The notes below the pieces were generated by a model. That model was not told the origin of the DNA. It worked only from the letters and a program-made list of their open reading frames with translations, and did no database searches. Position numbers and translations under genes: made by a program. Shown here piece by piece: positions 25,337 through 34,173 of a stretch of 63,003 nt of DNA. Source of the DNA: Thalassolituus sp. UBA674 (GTDB lineage: Bacteria > Pseudomonadota > Gammaproteobacteria > Pseudomonadales > Oceanobacteraceae); NCBI GenBank assembly GCA_002298335.1, contig DBNK01000010.1, positions 13,435 to 76,437 on the forward strand, in the 5' to 3' direction. Every line of letters begins with the position of its first letter. The first letter of the stretch is position 1.

Positions 25337-25725
25337 GTACGGCGCCTGTGAATATGGATGCTGAGGCTAAGGTCGTCGGAATAGAAACCAGCTTTGTGCG
25401 TCGGGTGGAGCGCATTCAGGCTCAGCTTCGGCAGATAACGGATAAAGCCAATGTCGTGGTCCGCGGGTTCGAAGAACCCTTTACCGAACTGGAAAAGCGC
25501 ATCGACCCCTACGACTCCAGCTTTACCCAATATGGTTTCTGGCGTGGCCGTAATGGCGAATTACTCGGCTCAGTGCAGATTCATCAGAACGGCCAGGTCT
25601 ACGCCGAATACGACGTGGGCTGCGTGCACCCGGGTAAGCCGGGATGGTTTATTGAGTCGGCCACCGTCTGGGGAAATGACGAGCGACTGACCGGTGAACT
25701 GCAATGCCTGAAAATGCCGGACTGA
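25333..25725 (+). CDS. nif-cluster protein of unknown function
   Basis: 130 residues from the ATG that overlaps the ferredoxin stop. The N-terminal helix VRRVERIQAQLRQITDKANVVV precedes a beta-rich part, QYGFWRGRNGELLGSVQIHQNGQVYAEYDVGCVHPGKPGWFIE. No membrane segment or metal motif apart from two separated cysteines. I do not recognise a named family. Tight overlap with both neighbours implies a function with the ferredoxin and the DUF364-type protein. Confidence 0.75.
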   Translation: MSTAPVNMDAEAKVVGIETSFVRRVERIQAQLRQITDKANVVVRGFEEPFTELEKRIDPYDSSFTQYGFWRGRNGELLGSVQIHQNGQVYAEYDVGCVHPGKPGWFIESATVWGNDERLTGELQCLKMPD

Positions 25726-26549
25726 GCAGCCCCGCGAAACCGGCTCTGACCGGTATCTACCTTCTGATCGCTGAGCAGGCGGAGTCATCCTGCATCATCC
25801 GGGATGTCACCATGGGGCTGGCCTGGACCTGTATTCAGGTTGAAGATCCTGCTACGGGCCAGCTGGGTTCAGGGCTGTGTTTCAGTCCCACTGTGCATGA
25901 CCGCAATATCCCATGGTCCGGAACACTGACAGGCAAACCTGTAAATGATCTACTGCCCTGGTTGCAGAGCTGGCATGCCACCGAAACGGCAGTCGCCATC
26001 GCCGCCGCTAATGCGGTGCTCAGCATGAATAATCCCATGATCGGGCAGGCGACACCGATCCCGACCCCGGTCCGGGCAATTACTGATTCGAATTTATCGG
26101 TATTTCAGTATTTTGCACCACGCCTGCGGGAAACCACAGCACAGGGGTCTCACTCGCAGAAGAAAAACGTCACCATCATTGGCCGCTATCCGGGGATCGA
26201 TAAACTGCGCAGTCAGTTTGATTTCGCCATTATCGAACAGAACCCGCAAGGGAACGATTACCCTGCAGTCGCGGCTGATTATGTGCTGCCGGATTCAGAC
26301 TGGGTATTTATTACTGCCAGCAGTTTATTCAATAAAACCCTGCCACATTTACTGTCGTTGTCGCAGAACGCCGAGGTGGTACTGATGGGGCCGACCATGC
26401 CCTGGCTGGCGCAATGGAAAGCGTATGGTGTGGACCATCTGGCGGGTGTGGAAGTGAAAGATTATGAGTTGCTGAAGCGGATAGCAATGGAAGGCGGTGG
26501 GACGAGGATTTTTGATGAGGCGGTGGAGTATAGGGTGCTGGGGCTTTAG
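25704..26549 (+). CDS. DUF4213/DUF364 (Rossmann-like) protein
   Basis: 281 residues. The N-terminal part, with VTMGLAWTCIQVED, corresponds to the enolase-like DUF4213 region. The C-terminal part, with VTIIGRYPGIDKL, DWVFITASSLFNKTLPHLL and VVLMGPTMPWLAQWKAYGVDHLAG, matches the DUF364 heavy-metal-chelation domain. Such proteins occur in nif and molybdenum gene neighbourhoods, and a role in metal handling is plausible but unproven. The start lies inside the preceding gene. Last gene before 1.2 kb of repeats. Confidence 0.75.
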   Translation: MPENAGLSSPAKPALTGIYLLIAEQAESSCIIRDVTMGLAWTCIQVEDPATGQLGSGLCFSPTVHDRNIPWSGTLTGKPVNDLLPWLQSWHATETAVAIAAANAVLSMNNPMIGQATPIPTPVRAITDSNLSVFQYFAPRLRETTAQGSHSQKKNVTIIGRYPGIDKLRSQFDFAIIEQNPQGNDYPAVAADYVLPDSDWVFITASSLFNKTLPHLLSLSQNAEVVLMGPTMPWLAQWKAYGVDHLAGVEVKDYELLKRIAMEGGGTRIFDEAVEYRVLGL

Positions 26550-26642
26550 TTCCAGAATAAATGACACAGTGAAATATTATTCGTCATCCCGCGGCTTGCG
26601 GAACTCGCCCTCGAGTCACGGGATCCAGTGGTATTCAAGATT

Positions 26643-27361
26643 GTCATTGCGATACGTCGTTACGAACGAGCGGAGCAATCCAGAACCTCTGTGAATCGAA
26701 ATTCCTATTTTAGTTTGCTCCCTGGGGGATGGCATCCCCCGGGCGCAGGCCCTTCCCCCTGCTTCGCGCTGTGTTACTCACTATTTCGCGATTTTCTTCA
26801 AACTCACGACGACCACGGGGCAATTCGGCGTCCTGCCTCAGTGCCCCTGCTTCGACGTCCTGTCTCAGCGGTCTGCTCGTTTTTTGAAAATCGCAGTTCG
26901 TAACAGGCGCATTTTCAACCAGAGATATTAACTCACTAAATAAAATCACTGGGGGCCTTAACAGCATTAAAAGTGAGTCGAGGCTCCCAGTGATAAACCT
27001 TTGAGCACTGTGTTTCTGGTTGAAAGTGCGCCTCTGGGGCCGCCGATATTTCTGCAATAACGAAAGGGTTGCGAGGCAGGACGCCGAGCAAGTCCACGCG
27101 GGCCACGGACGGCCCGTGAGGGCGCACCCTGAAAGTTATAAAGAAATGGAGGAAATACGGCCCAGAAAAGCGCGAAGCAGGTGGGGGGGCCAGCGCCGGG
27201 AGGATGCCGTCCTCCCAGGAGCGTAAAACAATTTCCAATAAAAGGGATAGCTAGCGCCTGTCGGGACTGGGCGTCCCCATGCCGTCCTCCCAAGAAGCAA
27301 CAAAAAAACGATACCGCTTAAACCAAAGCTTCTGGATTGCTTCGCATTCGTTCGCAATGAC
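26643..27361. repeat. composite inverted repeat element, copy 2 (beta-alpha, with outer repeats)
   Basis: Outer repeat GTCATTGCGA...GAGCAATCCAG at 26643-26683 (with a small insertion) and its inverse CTGGATTGCTTCGC...GCAATGAC at 27332-27361. Beta arm inverted at 26716-26921, alpha arm at 27017-27222. The spacer contains ATCACTGGGGGCC paired with GGCTCCCAGTGAT. Both arms end in CCGGGGGAT/ATCCCCC or GGGAGGAT/TCCTCCC hairpins next to GGGAGC. No gene is supported in 26550-27730; short ORFs here are repeat artefacts. Confidence 0.82.
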
Positions 27362-27379
27362 GGCCCAGAAACATCTCTG

Positions 27380-27568
27380 GATCCCGTGGTCAAGCCACGG
27401 GATGACGGTATTTAACTATTCAGTTACCTACCCAGGGAACAACCAAAATAGAAACCTCTGATCACTAAGGCTCTGGATTGCTTTGCGATCTCCAGTAACG
27501 ACAGCCTCGATAAAGCCACTGTATCCCGTGGTCATCTCTTCTCCCGCTGGTCGAAGCAGCCACGGGAT
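27380..27568. repeat. two ATCCCGTGG...CCACGGGAT hairpin repeats
   Basis: Compact hairpin at 27380-27403 (ATCCCGTGGTCAAGCCACGGGAT) and a looser one at 27523-27568 with the same arms. A third sits at about 26583-26625 just left of the composite element. A decayed CTGGATTGCTTTGCG outer-repeat fragment lies between them. Confidence 0.75.
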
Positions 27569-27601
27569 GACGTACTCAACTCTCAATACACTCCTGGCTA
27601 A

Positions 27602-27615
27602 TTGACATATATCAA
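27602..27615. promoter_or_regulatory. FNR/Anr-type box before cytochrome b561
   Basis: TTGACATATATCAA differs at one base from the TTGAT-N4-ATCAA consensus and lies about 115 bases before the cytochrome ATG. It suggests low-oxygen induction, in keeping with a nif neighbourhood. Confidence 0.65.
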
Positions 27616-27730
27616 CACACCCCATACTCCCCAAATTTACAAGAATCACCACCTGAGATATCTTACGGCCTGTTTATAACCCCGATTTTTATCCGTACAC
27701 ATACCCGTACATCTACCATCGGAGATCAAC

Positions 27731-28264
27731 ATGGCCACACCTCCTCTCAAGTACAACAAAGCGCAGATCATGCTGCACTGGCTGTCCGCTGCGCTGATCA
27801 TCATCATGCTGTTCGCTGGTCTGGTGGTGCTGCCGAATCTGCCGGACGGCGGTTTCAAAGCCTTTGCCGTGCAGATGCACATGCTCACCGGTATCGCGAT
27901 TTTCTTCCTCACGCTGGTGCGTATTGTTCTGAAGAAAAAGCTGCAACAGCCACTGTACGCCTCCACCGGGAATGCGTTGCTGGATAAGCTGGGAGTGGTT
28001 ACTCACTATGCGCTGAACATTGTTACTCTGCTGGTGGTATTGGCAGGTATCGGTTTTGCCCTGTCGGCAGGTTTCTGGGATGTTCTGTGGGGTGTGTATG
28101 TGATGCCTGCTCATACCGACAGTGCGCTGGTTGGCTTCTTCCATGAGGCCCATGAGATTCTGGCGTTTGTGCTGATCGGTCTGATTGTGCTGCACGTTGC
28201 CGGTGCTGTTTTCCATCAGCATGTTCTGAAGGACAATCTGATCAGCCGCATGAAAATGCGCTGA
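27731..28264 (+). CDS. cytochrome b561-type membrane protein
   Basis: 177 residues. Four helices carry histidines of the b-type haem pairs: MLHWLSAALII (helix 1), QMHMLTGIAIF (helix 2), FFHEAHEILAFVLIGLIVLHVAGAVFHQ (helices 3-4). This is the bacterial CybB/YceJ-type b561 family, inner-membrane quinol oxidoreductases or superoxide scavengers. GGAGATCAAC precedes the ATG. It stands alone between the two nif operons, with an FNR-like box upstream. Confidence 0.88.
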   Translation: MATPPLKYNKAQIMLHWLSAALIIIMLFAGLVVLPNLPDGGFKAFAVQMHMLTGIAIFFLTLVRIVLKKKLQQPLYASTGNALLDKLGVVTHYALNIVTLLVVLAGIGFALSAGFWDVLWGVYVMPAHTDSALVGFFHEAHEILAFVLIGLIVLHVAGAVFHQHVLKDNLISRMKMR

Positions 28265-28364
28265 GTCCCGGTTCAGTTTCCTCCTGCGGGTGCGGTCTCC
28301 TCTCTGGCCGCATCTGCAACCTCCTGTTTGTCGGTTTTCCCCTTCGTTGTGTCTGTAATCTGTT

Positions 28365-28380
28365 TGTTATAACTGCGACA
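28365..28380. promoter_or_regulatory. NifA activator site, distal, before iscA
   Basis: TGT-TATAACTGCG-ACA, an exact TGT-N10-ACA, about 145 bases upstream of the sigma-54 box. Confidence 0.65.
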
Positions 28381-28399
28381 AAGCCCTTCTTTCTGTCAT

Positions 28400-28415
28400 T
28401 GTCGTATGTACTACA
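28400..28415. promoter_or_regulatory. NifA activator site, proximal, before iscA
   Basis: TGT-CGTATGTACT-ACA, an exact TGT-N10-ACA, centred about 115 bases upstream of the sigma-54 box, a standard distance for NifA. Confidence 0.72.
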
Positions 28416-28522
28416 AATCCCCCTTCTGAACGCCGGTTACACTTAAAGTCCGCTGGCTCATTCTGTCTCAACTCACTGAAATCCATACAGTTTCCGAATC
28501 TGTTCTGGCTCTGTCCGGGCCG

Positions 28523-28538
28523 TGGCATCTGGATTGCA
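28523..28538 (+). promoter_or_regulatory. sigma-54 promoter of the iscA-nifUSV operon
   Basis: TGGCATCTGGATTGCA, a near-consensus -24/-12 element, 77 bases before the iscA ATG and preceded by two TGT-N10-ACA sites. Confidence 0.88.
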
Positions 28539-28614
28539 ATTCCATTCATAAGGCTAACCACCACTGCGGCGGATGCCCGCGAGAAGCATCCCCACAACGC
28601 CACAGGAGGCAACC

Positions 28615-28938
28615 ATGATCAACATGACTGACAGTGCAATTTCAGCAGTACAGCGCTTTATGCAGACCACCGAGACGCCGATGGTAGGTTTGCGCATCAA
28701 AGTAGAAGGCGGCGGTTGTTCCGGCTTTCAGTACGGAATGAAGCTGGAAGAGCAGGTCGGTCAGGGTGATGAGGTGCTGGATTTTTCCGGCCTGAAAATC
28801 CTGGTGGATGAAAACAGCGCGGCACTGCTGGACGGTGTCACTGTGGATTTCGTCGACGGCTTTGAAGGCAGTGGCTTCAAATTCGAAAACCCCAATGCCT
28901 CAGCCAGTTGTGGTTGCGGTAAATCATTCAGCTGCTGA
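28615..28938 (+). CDS. nif-associated IscA/HesB Fe-S carrier
   Basis: 107 residues. The A-type carrier motif is complete: GGGCSGFQYGM (about residue 35) and the C-terminal CGCGKSFSC with the paired cysteines. It binds Fe or [Fe-S] clusters for delivery to targets such as NifU clients. CAGGAGG precedes the ATG; an upstream in-frame start lies before that site. It heads the NifA-controlled operon, as iscA-nif does in Azotobacter. Confidence 0.93.
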   Translation: MINMTDSAISAVQRFMQTTETPMVGLRIKVEGGGCSGFQYGMKLEEQVGQGDEVLDFSGLKILVDENSAALLDGVTVDFVDGFEGSGFKFENPNASASCGCGKSFSC

Positions 28939-28960
28939 TAACAGAACCGGAGAGAGAGCC

Positions 28961-29878
28961 ATGTGGGATTATTCTGAAAAAGTTAAAGAACATTTTTATA
29001 ACCCTAAAAACGCCGGTGCTGTTGCAGATACCAACGCCGTTGGTGATGTGGGTTCCATCAGCTGTGGTGACGCCCTGCGCCTGACCCTGAAAGTCGACCC
29101 TGAAACCGACATCATCCTGGATGCGGGTTTTCAGACCTTTGGTTGTGGTTCGGCCATTGCGTCTTCTTCAGCTCTGACCGAAATGGTCAAAGGTATGCAC
29201 GTGGATGAGGCGCTGAAGATCTCCAACCAGGACATCGCTGACTTCCTCGACGGTCTGCCACCGGAAAAAATGCACTGCTCTGTAATGGGCCGTGAAGCCC
29301 TGCAGGCTGCCATCGCCAACTACCGCGGTGAAGAGTGGGTGGATGATCACGAAGAAGGCGCACTGGTGTGTAAGTGCTTCGCTATCGATGACGTGATGAT
29401 CCGCGAGACCATCCGCGAAAACGGCCTGAGCACTGTTGAAGACGTCACCAACTACACCAAAGCCGGTGGCGGTTGCTCATCCTGTCACGAAGGCATCGAA
29501 AACATCCTGACTGAAGAACTGGCCCTGCGTGGCGAGACCTTCGTACCGGGCGGTGCCAGCAAGAAAGCCAAGAAGAAAGAAGCCCTCGTATCACTCGACA
29601 CCGGCGCCCCATCTGCGACTCCAATGACGGCTGTGCAGCGCATCCTGGTGATTGAGCAGGTACTGGAAGGTCTGCGTCCGGCGCTGAAAGCCGATGGCGG
29701 TGACGTGCAGCTGGTCGATGTCGAAGGCAAAAACATCTATGTGAACCTGATTGGCGCCTGCAACGGTTGCCAGATGGCGGCCATGACTCTGGGCGGCGTT
29801 CAGCAGAAGCTGATCGAAACCCTGGGCGAATTCGTGAAAGTGATTCCTCACACCGAACGTGAAGCAGCGGAGGCATAA
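28961..29878 (+). CDS. nifU: nitrogenase Fe-S scaffold protein NifU
   Basis: 305 residues in three modules. An IscU-like N-terminal domain (CGDALRLTL, FGCGSAIASSSALTEM, MHCSVMG), a central [2Fe-2S] domain (VCKCFAIDD ... GGGCSSCHEG) and a C-terminal Nfu domain with GACNGCQMA. It assembles clusters from NifS sulfur for NifH and other nitrogenase proteins. GAGAGAGAG gives the ribosome-binding site. The nifS ATG follows one base after its stop. Confidence 0.96.
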   Translation: MWDYSEKVKEHFYNPKNAGAVADTNAVGDVGSISCGDALRLTLKVDPETDIILDAGFQTFGCGSAIASSSALTEMVKGMHVDEALKISNQDIADFLDGLPPEKMHCSVMGREALQAAIANYRGEEWVDDHEEGALVCKCFAIDDVMIRETIRENGLSTVEDVTNYTKAGGGCSSCHEGIENILTEELALRGETFVPGGASKKAKKKEALVSLDTGAPSATPMTAVQRILVIEQVLEGLRPALKADGGDVQLVDVEGKNIYVNLIGACNGCQMAAMTLGGVQQKLIETLGEFVKVIPHTEREAAEA

Positions 29879-29879
29879 G

Positions 29880-31088
29880 ATGAGCGATATTTATCTCGAT
29901 AATAACGCGACTACCCGGGTCGACCCTGAAATCGTCGAAGCCATGCTGCCGTATTTTACCGAGCAGTTCGGTAACCCGTCTTCACTGCACAGCTTCGGCA
30001 ATAAAGTCGGCTTCGCACTGAAAAACGCGCGCAAGCAGGTGCAGACGCTGCTGGGTGCAGAGCACGAGTCGGAAATCATCTTCACGTCCTGCGGTTCTGA
30101 GTCTGACTCCACCGCGATTCTGTCGGCTCTGAAAGCCAACCCGGAAAGAAAGACCATCATCACCACCACGGTTGAGCACCCGGCCGTGCTGACACTGTGT
30201 GATTACCTCGAAACCGAGGGTTACACCGTGCATAAGCTGAAGGTGGATGGTAAAGGTCGTCTGGATCTCGAAGAGTACAAAAAGCTGCTGACCGACGACG
30301 TGGCCATTGTCTCTGTGATGTGGGCCAACAACGAAACCGGCACCATCTTCCCGGTGCTGGAAATGGCTGAGATGGCCGATGACGAAGGCATCCTGTTCCA
30401 CACTGACGCTGTACAGGCCGTGGGCAAGATTCCGATGAACCTCGAAGACAGCAGCATCCACATGCTGTCACTGTCTGGCCACAAGCTGCACGCTCCGAAA
30501 GGCGTTGGCGTTCTGTACCTGAAGCGCGGTGTGCGTTTCCGTCCGCTGCTGCGCGGTGGTCACCAGGAGCGCGGTCGTCGTGCCGGTACTGAAAACGTCA
30601 CCAGCATCATCGGTCTGGGCGTTGCCTGCGAGCAGGCCATGAAGCACATGGAATACGAAAACACCGAAGTGGCGCGTCTGCGTGACAAGCTGCAGGCCGG
30701 CATCCTGTCTCAGGTGACTCATGCCTTTGCCACCGGTGATGTCGACAACCGTCTGCCAAACACCGCCAACATCGCGTTCGAATACATCGAAGGTGAAGCG
30801 ATTCTGCTGCTGATGAACAAGGCGGGTATCGCCGCATCATCCGGTTCCGCCTGTACTTCAGGTTCACTGGAGCCATCCCACGTCATGAAAGCCATGGGCA
30901 TTCCTTACACCGCCGCACACGGCACCGTTCGTTTCTCTCTGTCGCGCTACACCACAGAAGAAGAAATCGATCGCGTGATCGAAGCCGTACCACCGATTGT
31001 GGCCCAGCTGCGCAAACTGTCGCCTTACTGGGGTGACGGCAAGCCGCTGGAAAATCCGGAAGAAGCGTTCGCGCCGGTTTACGCGTAA
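29880..31088 (+). CDS. nifS: nitrogenase cysteine desulfurase NifS
   Basis: 402 residues from MSDIYLDNNATT, chosen over an ATG inside nifU. PLP lysine in LSGHKLHAPKGVG (about residue 203), active-site loop cysteine in SGSACTSGSLEPSHV (about 325). It supplies persulfide sulfur to NifU. Length and motifs match the NifS rather than the IscS group. Confidence 0.96.
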   Translation: MSDIYLDNNATTRVDPEIVEAMLPYFTEQFGNPSSLHSFGNKVGFALKNARKQVQTLLGAEHESEIIFTSCGSESDSTAILSALKANPERKTIITTTVEHPAVLTLCDYLETEGYTVHKLKVDGKGRLDLEEYKKLLTDDVAIVSVMWANNETGTIFPVLEMAEMADDEGILFHTDAVQAVGKIPMNLEDSSIHMLSLSGHKLHAPKGVGVLYLKRGVRFRPLLRGGHQERGRRAGTENVTSIIGLGVACEQAMKHMEYENTEVARLRDKLQAGILSQVTHAFATGDVDNRLPNTANIAFEYIEGEAILLLMNKAGIAASSGSACTSGSLEPSHVMKAMGIPYTAAHGTVRFSLSRYTTEEEIDRVIEAVPPIVAQLRKLSPYWGDGKPLENPEEAFAPVYA

Positions 31089-31110
31089 CGCATCCGCTGA
31101 GGGCACTGAT

Positions 31111-32343
31111 ATGACGCGTCCTGCATTTGTCACTGTGAACGATACGACGCTGCGCGATGGCGAACAGAGTGCAGGCGTCGCGTTCAGTGCCGAAGAAAAG
31201 CTCGAAATCGCCCGCCGCCTCAGTGCCATGGGTGTCCCTGAGCTGGAAGTCGGTATCCCAGCCATGGGCGACGAAGAGCAGGACATCATTCAGGCCATCG
31301 CGACGCTGAATTTACCGGCAAAACTGATGGCCTGGTGCCGTATGTTTGCCAAAGACCTGCACGCCGCCAGACACCTGAATGTGCAGATGCTCGACCTGTC
31401 ACTGCCGGTGTCAGATCAGCATCTGAAGCACAAGCTGAACAAAGGCCGTGGCTGGGCACTGGCTCAGGCCGCACGTCTGATCCGCGAAGCGCGTTATATG
31501 GGCTTTGAGATCTGCGTCGGTATGGAAGACGCGTCCCGCGCGGACATGGACTTCCTCAAGCAACTGGCCGAAGTCGCACAGGAAGCCGGAGCCAAGCGTC
31601 TGCGTTTTGCCGACACCGTCGGCATCATGGAGCCCTTCAGCCTGATGGAGCGCATGCGCGACCTGCGCTCAGCGACGGATCTCGAACTGGAGATGCACGC
31701 CCACGACGACTACGGTCTGGCCACGGCCAATACCCTGGCGGCGGTTCTGGGTGGCGCCACTCACATCAACACCACAGTGAATGGTCTGGGTGAGCGTGCC
31801 GGCAATGCCGCACTGGAAGAGTGTGTGCTGGCGCTGAAGAATCTACACGGTATCGATACTGGCATTGATTCGTTCGCTATCACCGAAATCTCGCAGATGG
31901 TCGAGAAGGCCTCGGGCCGCGCAGTGAGCTGGAACAAGAGCATCGTCGGTGCCGGTGTGTTCACCCACGAAGCCGGTATCCATGTCGATGGCCTGATGAA
32001 AGACCGTCGCAATTATCAGGGCCTCGATCCACTGGAAGTGGGCCGCGACCACGTCCTGATGCTTGGCAAGCATTCTGGCAGTAAAGGCGTTCTGGATGCC
32101 TATCTGCGCCTGGGTATCGAACCGACCACCTGGCAACTGACCCTGCTGCTGTCACAGATCCGCGCTCTGGTGACCCGCACCAAGCGCACCCCGTCAGACA
32201 TTGAGTTACTTAACCTGTATCTGGCGTTACCGGAAGCACTGAACCCACTCAACTCAGCCGCTGCAGCCCCTGCAGCGAACTCTGCAGATATGTCGTCCGC
32301 AGAAGGAGAAGCCGCATGTCAGCCTCAGATACTTCAAGCCTGA
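31111..32343 (+). CDS. nifV: homocitrate synthase NifV
   Basis: 410 residues. The TIM-barrel start NDTTLRDGEQSAGVAFSAEEK, the metal-binding HAHDDYGLATAN and NGLGERAGNAALEE motifs, and the FTHEAGIHVDG segment identify homocitrate/isopropylmalate synthases; the position after nifS makes it NifV. It makes the homocitrate ligand of FeMo-co from acetyl-CoA and 2-oxoglutarate. The gene runs 28 bases into cysE. Confidence 0.95.
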   Translation: MTRPAFVTVNDTTLRDGEQSAGVAFSAEEKLEIARRLSAMGVPELEVGIPAMGDEEQDIIQAIATLNLPAKLMAWCRMFAKDLHAARHLNVQMLDLSLPVSDQHLKHKLNKGRGWALAQAARLIREARYMGFEICVGMEDASRADMDFLKQLAEVAQEAGAKRLRFADTVGIMEPFSLMERMRDLRSATDLELEMHAHDDYGLATANTLAAVLGGATHINTTVNGLGERAGNAALEECVLALKNLHGIDTGIDSFAITEISQMVEKASGRAVSWNKSIVGAGVFTHEAGIHVDGLMKDRRNYQGLDPLEVGRDHVLMLGKHSGSKGVLDAYLRLGIEPTTWQLTLLLSQIRALVTRTKRTPSDIELLNLYLALPEALNPLNSAAAAPAANSADMSSAEGEAACQPQILQA

Positions 32344-33149
32344 AGCCTGCAGCCACAGCAGCAAAACGTCCGTCGATCTGGCAGCAATGGTCAGAAGACA
32401 TCGGCAGTGTGTTCGAACGGGACCCGGCGGCCCGCAACCGCTTTGAAGTACTGATGACTTACCCGGGTGTACACGCTCTGCTGGTGCACCGGGTCAGCCA
32501 CTGGTTATGGCAGCGCCGCGCATACTTTGCTGCCAGGGTACTCGCCTTCTGGGGGCGTCTGTTCAGCAACGTGGATATCCATCCCGGTGCGCAGATTGGT
32601 GCCCGTTTTTTTATCGACCACGGCGCCTGCGTGGTTATCGGTGAAACCGCCGTGATCGGCGACGACGTCACCCTCTATCACGGTGTCACCCTCGGCGGCA
32701 CCAGCTGGAAGAAGGGCAAGCGTCACCCGACGTTGGGCAACGGTGTGATGGTGGGTGCCGGTGCCAAGGTACTGGGCAATATCACCCTCAGCGACAACGT
32801 ACGGGTAGGTGCCAACTCGGTGGTGGTCGAAGACGTACCGGAAAGCTGCACCGTCGTCGGTATCCCCGGCAAGATCGTGCGCCTGCGTGAGGCCGGTCAG
32901 CTCAATCCTTATGGCATCGATCTGGATCATCACCTGATTCCGGACCCGGTGGGCAAAGCCATTAACTGTCTGCTGGAGCGCATCGACGCACTCGAAGCAC
33001 AAGTCACGCAGAAGTCCGCTGAAGAACGTTACAAAGATTGTGATCCGGACAACGAAGTCTGTGAGAACGACTGTCCGGGGGCAGCCCACGCTGGGGGAAA
33101 TATTGCACTGCGCAATAAACCCCATCAGCTGGTGACGAGCCCACGCTGA
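32316..33149 (+). CDS. cysE: nif-linked serine O-acetyltransferase
   Basis: 277 residues. Left-handed beta-helix repeats with DIHPGAQIGARFFIDHGACVVIGETAVIGDDVTLYHGVTLGG and GAKVLGNITLSDNVRVGANSVVV, the catalytic DH pair in FIDHG, and the C-terminal VVGIPGKIV. It makes O-acetylserine for cysteine, the sulfur donor for NifS. The same placement after nifV (cysE1) is known in Azotobacter. An extra cysteine-containing tail (CDPDNEVCENDC) follows the catalytic domain. Confidence 0.93.
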   Translation: MSASDTSSLKPAATAAKRPSIWQQWSEDIGSVFERDPAARNRFEVLMTYPGVHALLVHRVSHWLWQRRAYFAARVLAFWGRLFSNVDIHPGAQIGARFFIDHGACVVIGETAVIGDDVTLYHGVTLGGTSWKKGKRHPTLGNGVMVGAGAKVLGNITLSDNVRVGANSVVVEDVPESCTVVGIPGKIVRLREAGQLNPYGIDLDHHLIPDPVGKAINCLLERIDALEAQVTQKSAEERYKDCDPDNEVCENDCPGAAHAGGNIALRNKPHQLVTSPR

Positions 33150-33195
33150 CTCATGAGCCGGAATTAATGGTGTAGGAACAGAAAGGTAAGCACGA

Positions 33196-33702
33196 ATGGA
33201 TCTGCAGGATTTTGAAGGCCAGAGCATGTATTTCGATGAGCAGACACCCGCTGAGGTGGAAGCTCTGATACAGCAGGCGTCTGAACTGTATGGCGAAGGC
33301 AACGCGGAAGCGCCGCTGTTGAAAGCGAAGGAACTCGCCCCGGATAACATGCTCGTGCTGGTGGCCCTGTACCGTTTTTATTACTACCAGCATCGTCTGG
33401 AAGAGGCGCTGGACGTCGCTGATCAGGTAATGGGTGTCATTGCCCCGAGCATTGATTTCCCGGCGAACTGGCGTGACCTGACGTTCCGCCACCTGGCTAA
33501 CGGCGTGTTGGAGTCCTTCACCAAGGTGCGCTTTTACCTGCTGGCGCTGAAGGGTGCCGCGTATCTTAATCTGCGCCTTGGCCGTCGTGCCGAAGCGGTG
33601 GAAATGCTGAATATGGTCGTGGAATACGACAGTAAAGACCGGCTCGGAGCGCGCTCCCTGCTGCGTGTGGTCGGCCCGGTACTGGTGAGCGAAAACGCCT
33701 GA
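33196..33702 (+). CDS. TPR-like nif-cluster protein, unknown
   Basis: 168 residues, helical. LIQQASELYGEGNAEAPLLKAKELAPDNMLVLVALYRFYYYQHRLEEALDVADQVM has the A-x-x-L-Y...A-L-x-x-A-D spacing of tetratricopeptide repeats, followed by a second helical hairpin (GAAYLNLRLGRRAEAVEMLNMV). No catalytic motif. It lies between cysE and nifW on the same strand, where unassigned ORFs also occur in related clusters. Probably a scaffold or assembly helper; function not established. Confidence 0.75.
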   Translation: MDLQDFEGQSMYFDEQTPAEVEALIQQASELYGEGNAEAPLLKAKELAPDNMLVLVALYRFYYYQHRLEEALDVADQVMGVIAPSIDFPANWRDLTFRHLANGVLESFTKVRFYLLALKGAAYLNLRLGRRAEAVEMLNMVVEYDSKDRLGARSLLRVVGPVLVSENA

Positions 33703-33771
33703 TGCTTTTACAGGAAAGCCTCCGGCGAAGGCCCGCCGCACACATAACGAACACAATGAGGAGAGACTGCC

Positions 33772-34104
33772 ATGACTGATGATCTGACTTTGGATGAAGC
33801 GCTGGACGAACTGGTATCGGCTGAGGATTTTCTGGAGTACTTCCAGATTCCGTTTGAAGCGTCTGTGGTGCACATCAACCGCCTGCACATCATGCAGCGT
33901 TTCCACGACTACATGAGCCAGGGTGACGAAACACTGGATGCACAGGACGGCAACGACGATGCCCGTGCTGCCGCCTACAAAGCCCTGCTTACCCGGGCCT
34001 ATCAGGACTTTGTCGAGTCCGATGCCCTGACCGAAAAAGTCTTCAAGGTGTTCAAAATGCACGAGCCGCAGACCGGTTTTGTGTCACTGGATTCCATTCT
34101 TTAA
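33772..34104 (+). CDS. nifW: nitrogenase-stabilizing protein NifW
   Basis: 110 residues. LDELVSAEDFLEYFQIPFEASVVHINRLHIMQRFHDYM is the NifW core, followed by the conserved YKALLTRAYQDFVESDALTEKVFKVF. It associates with NifDK and protects or matures it under oxygen stress. GAGGAGAGA precedes the ATG. Typical family length. Confidence 0.95.
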   Translation: MTDDLTLDEALDELVSAEDFLEYFQIPFEASVVHINRLHIMQRFHDYMSQGDETLDAQDGNDDARAAAYKALLTRAYQDFVESDALTEKVFKVFKMHEPQTGFVSLDSIL

Positions 34105-34173
34105 TCCAGCGTCCGCACCGGGGCCGGCATCGTGGTGTCATTGTCCCGGCAACAGGGCCTCAGGAGTTGAGCT

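Noticed and set aside
25704..26549. NifQ
   Set aside because: The cysteine motif C-x4-C-x2-C-x5-C of NifQ is absent; the DUF364-like pattern fits better.
26710..27393. Several ORFs on both strands within the composite repeat
   Set aside because: Equivalent reading frames recur in all repeat copies because of the DNA repeat, with frames broken at different places.
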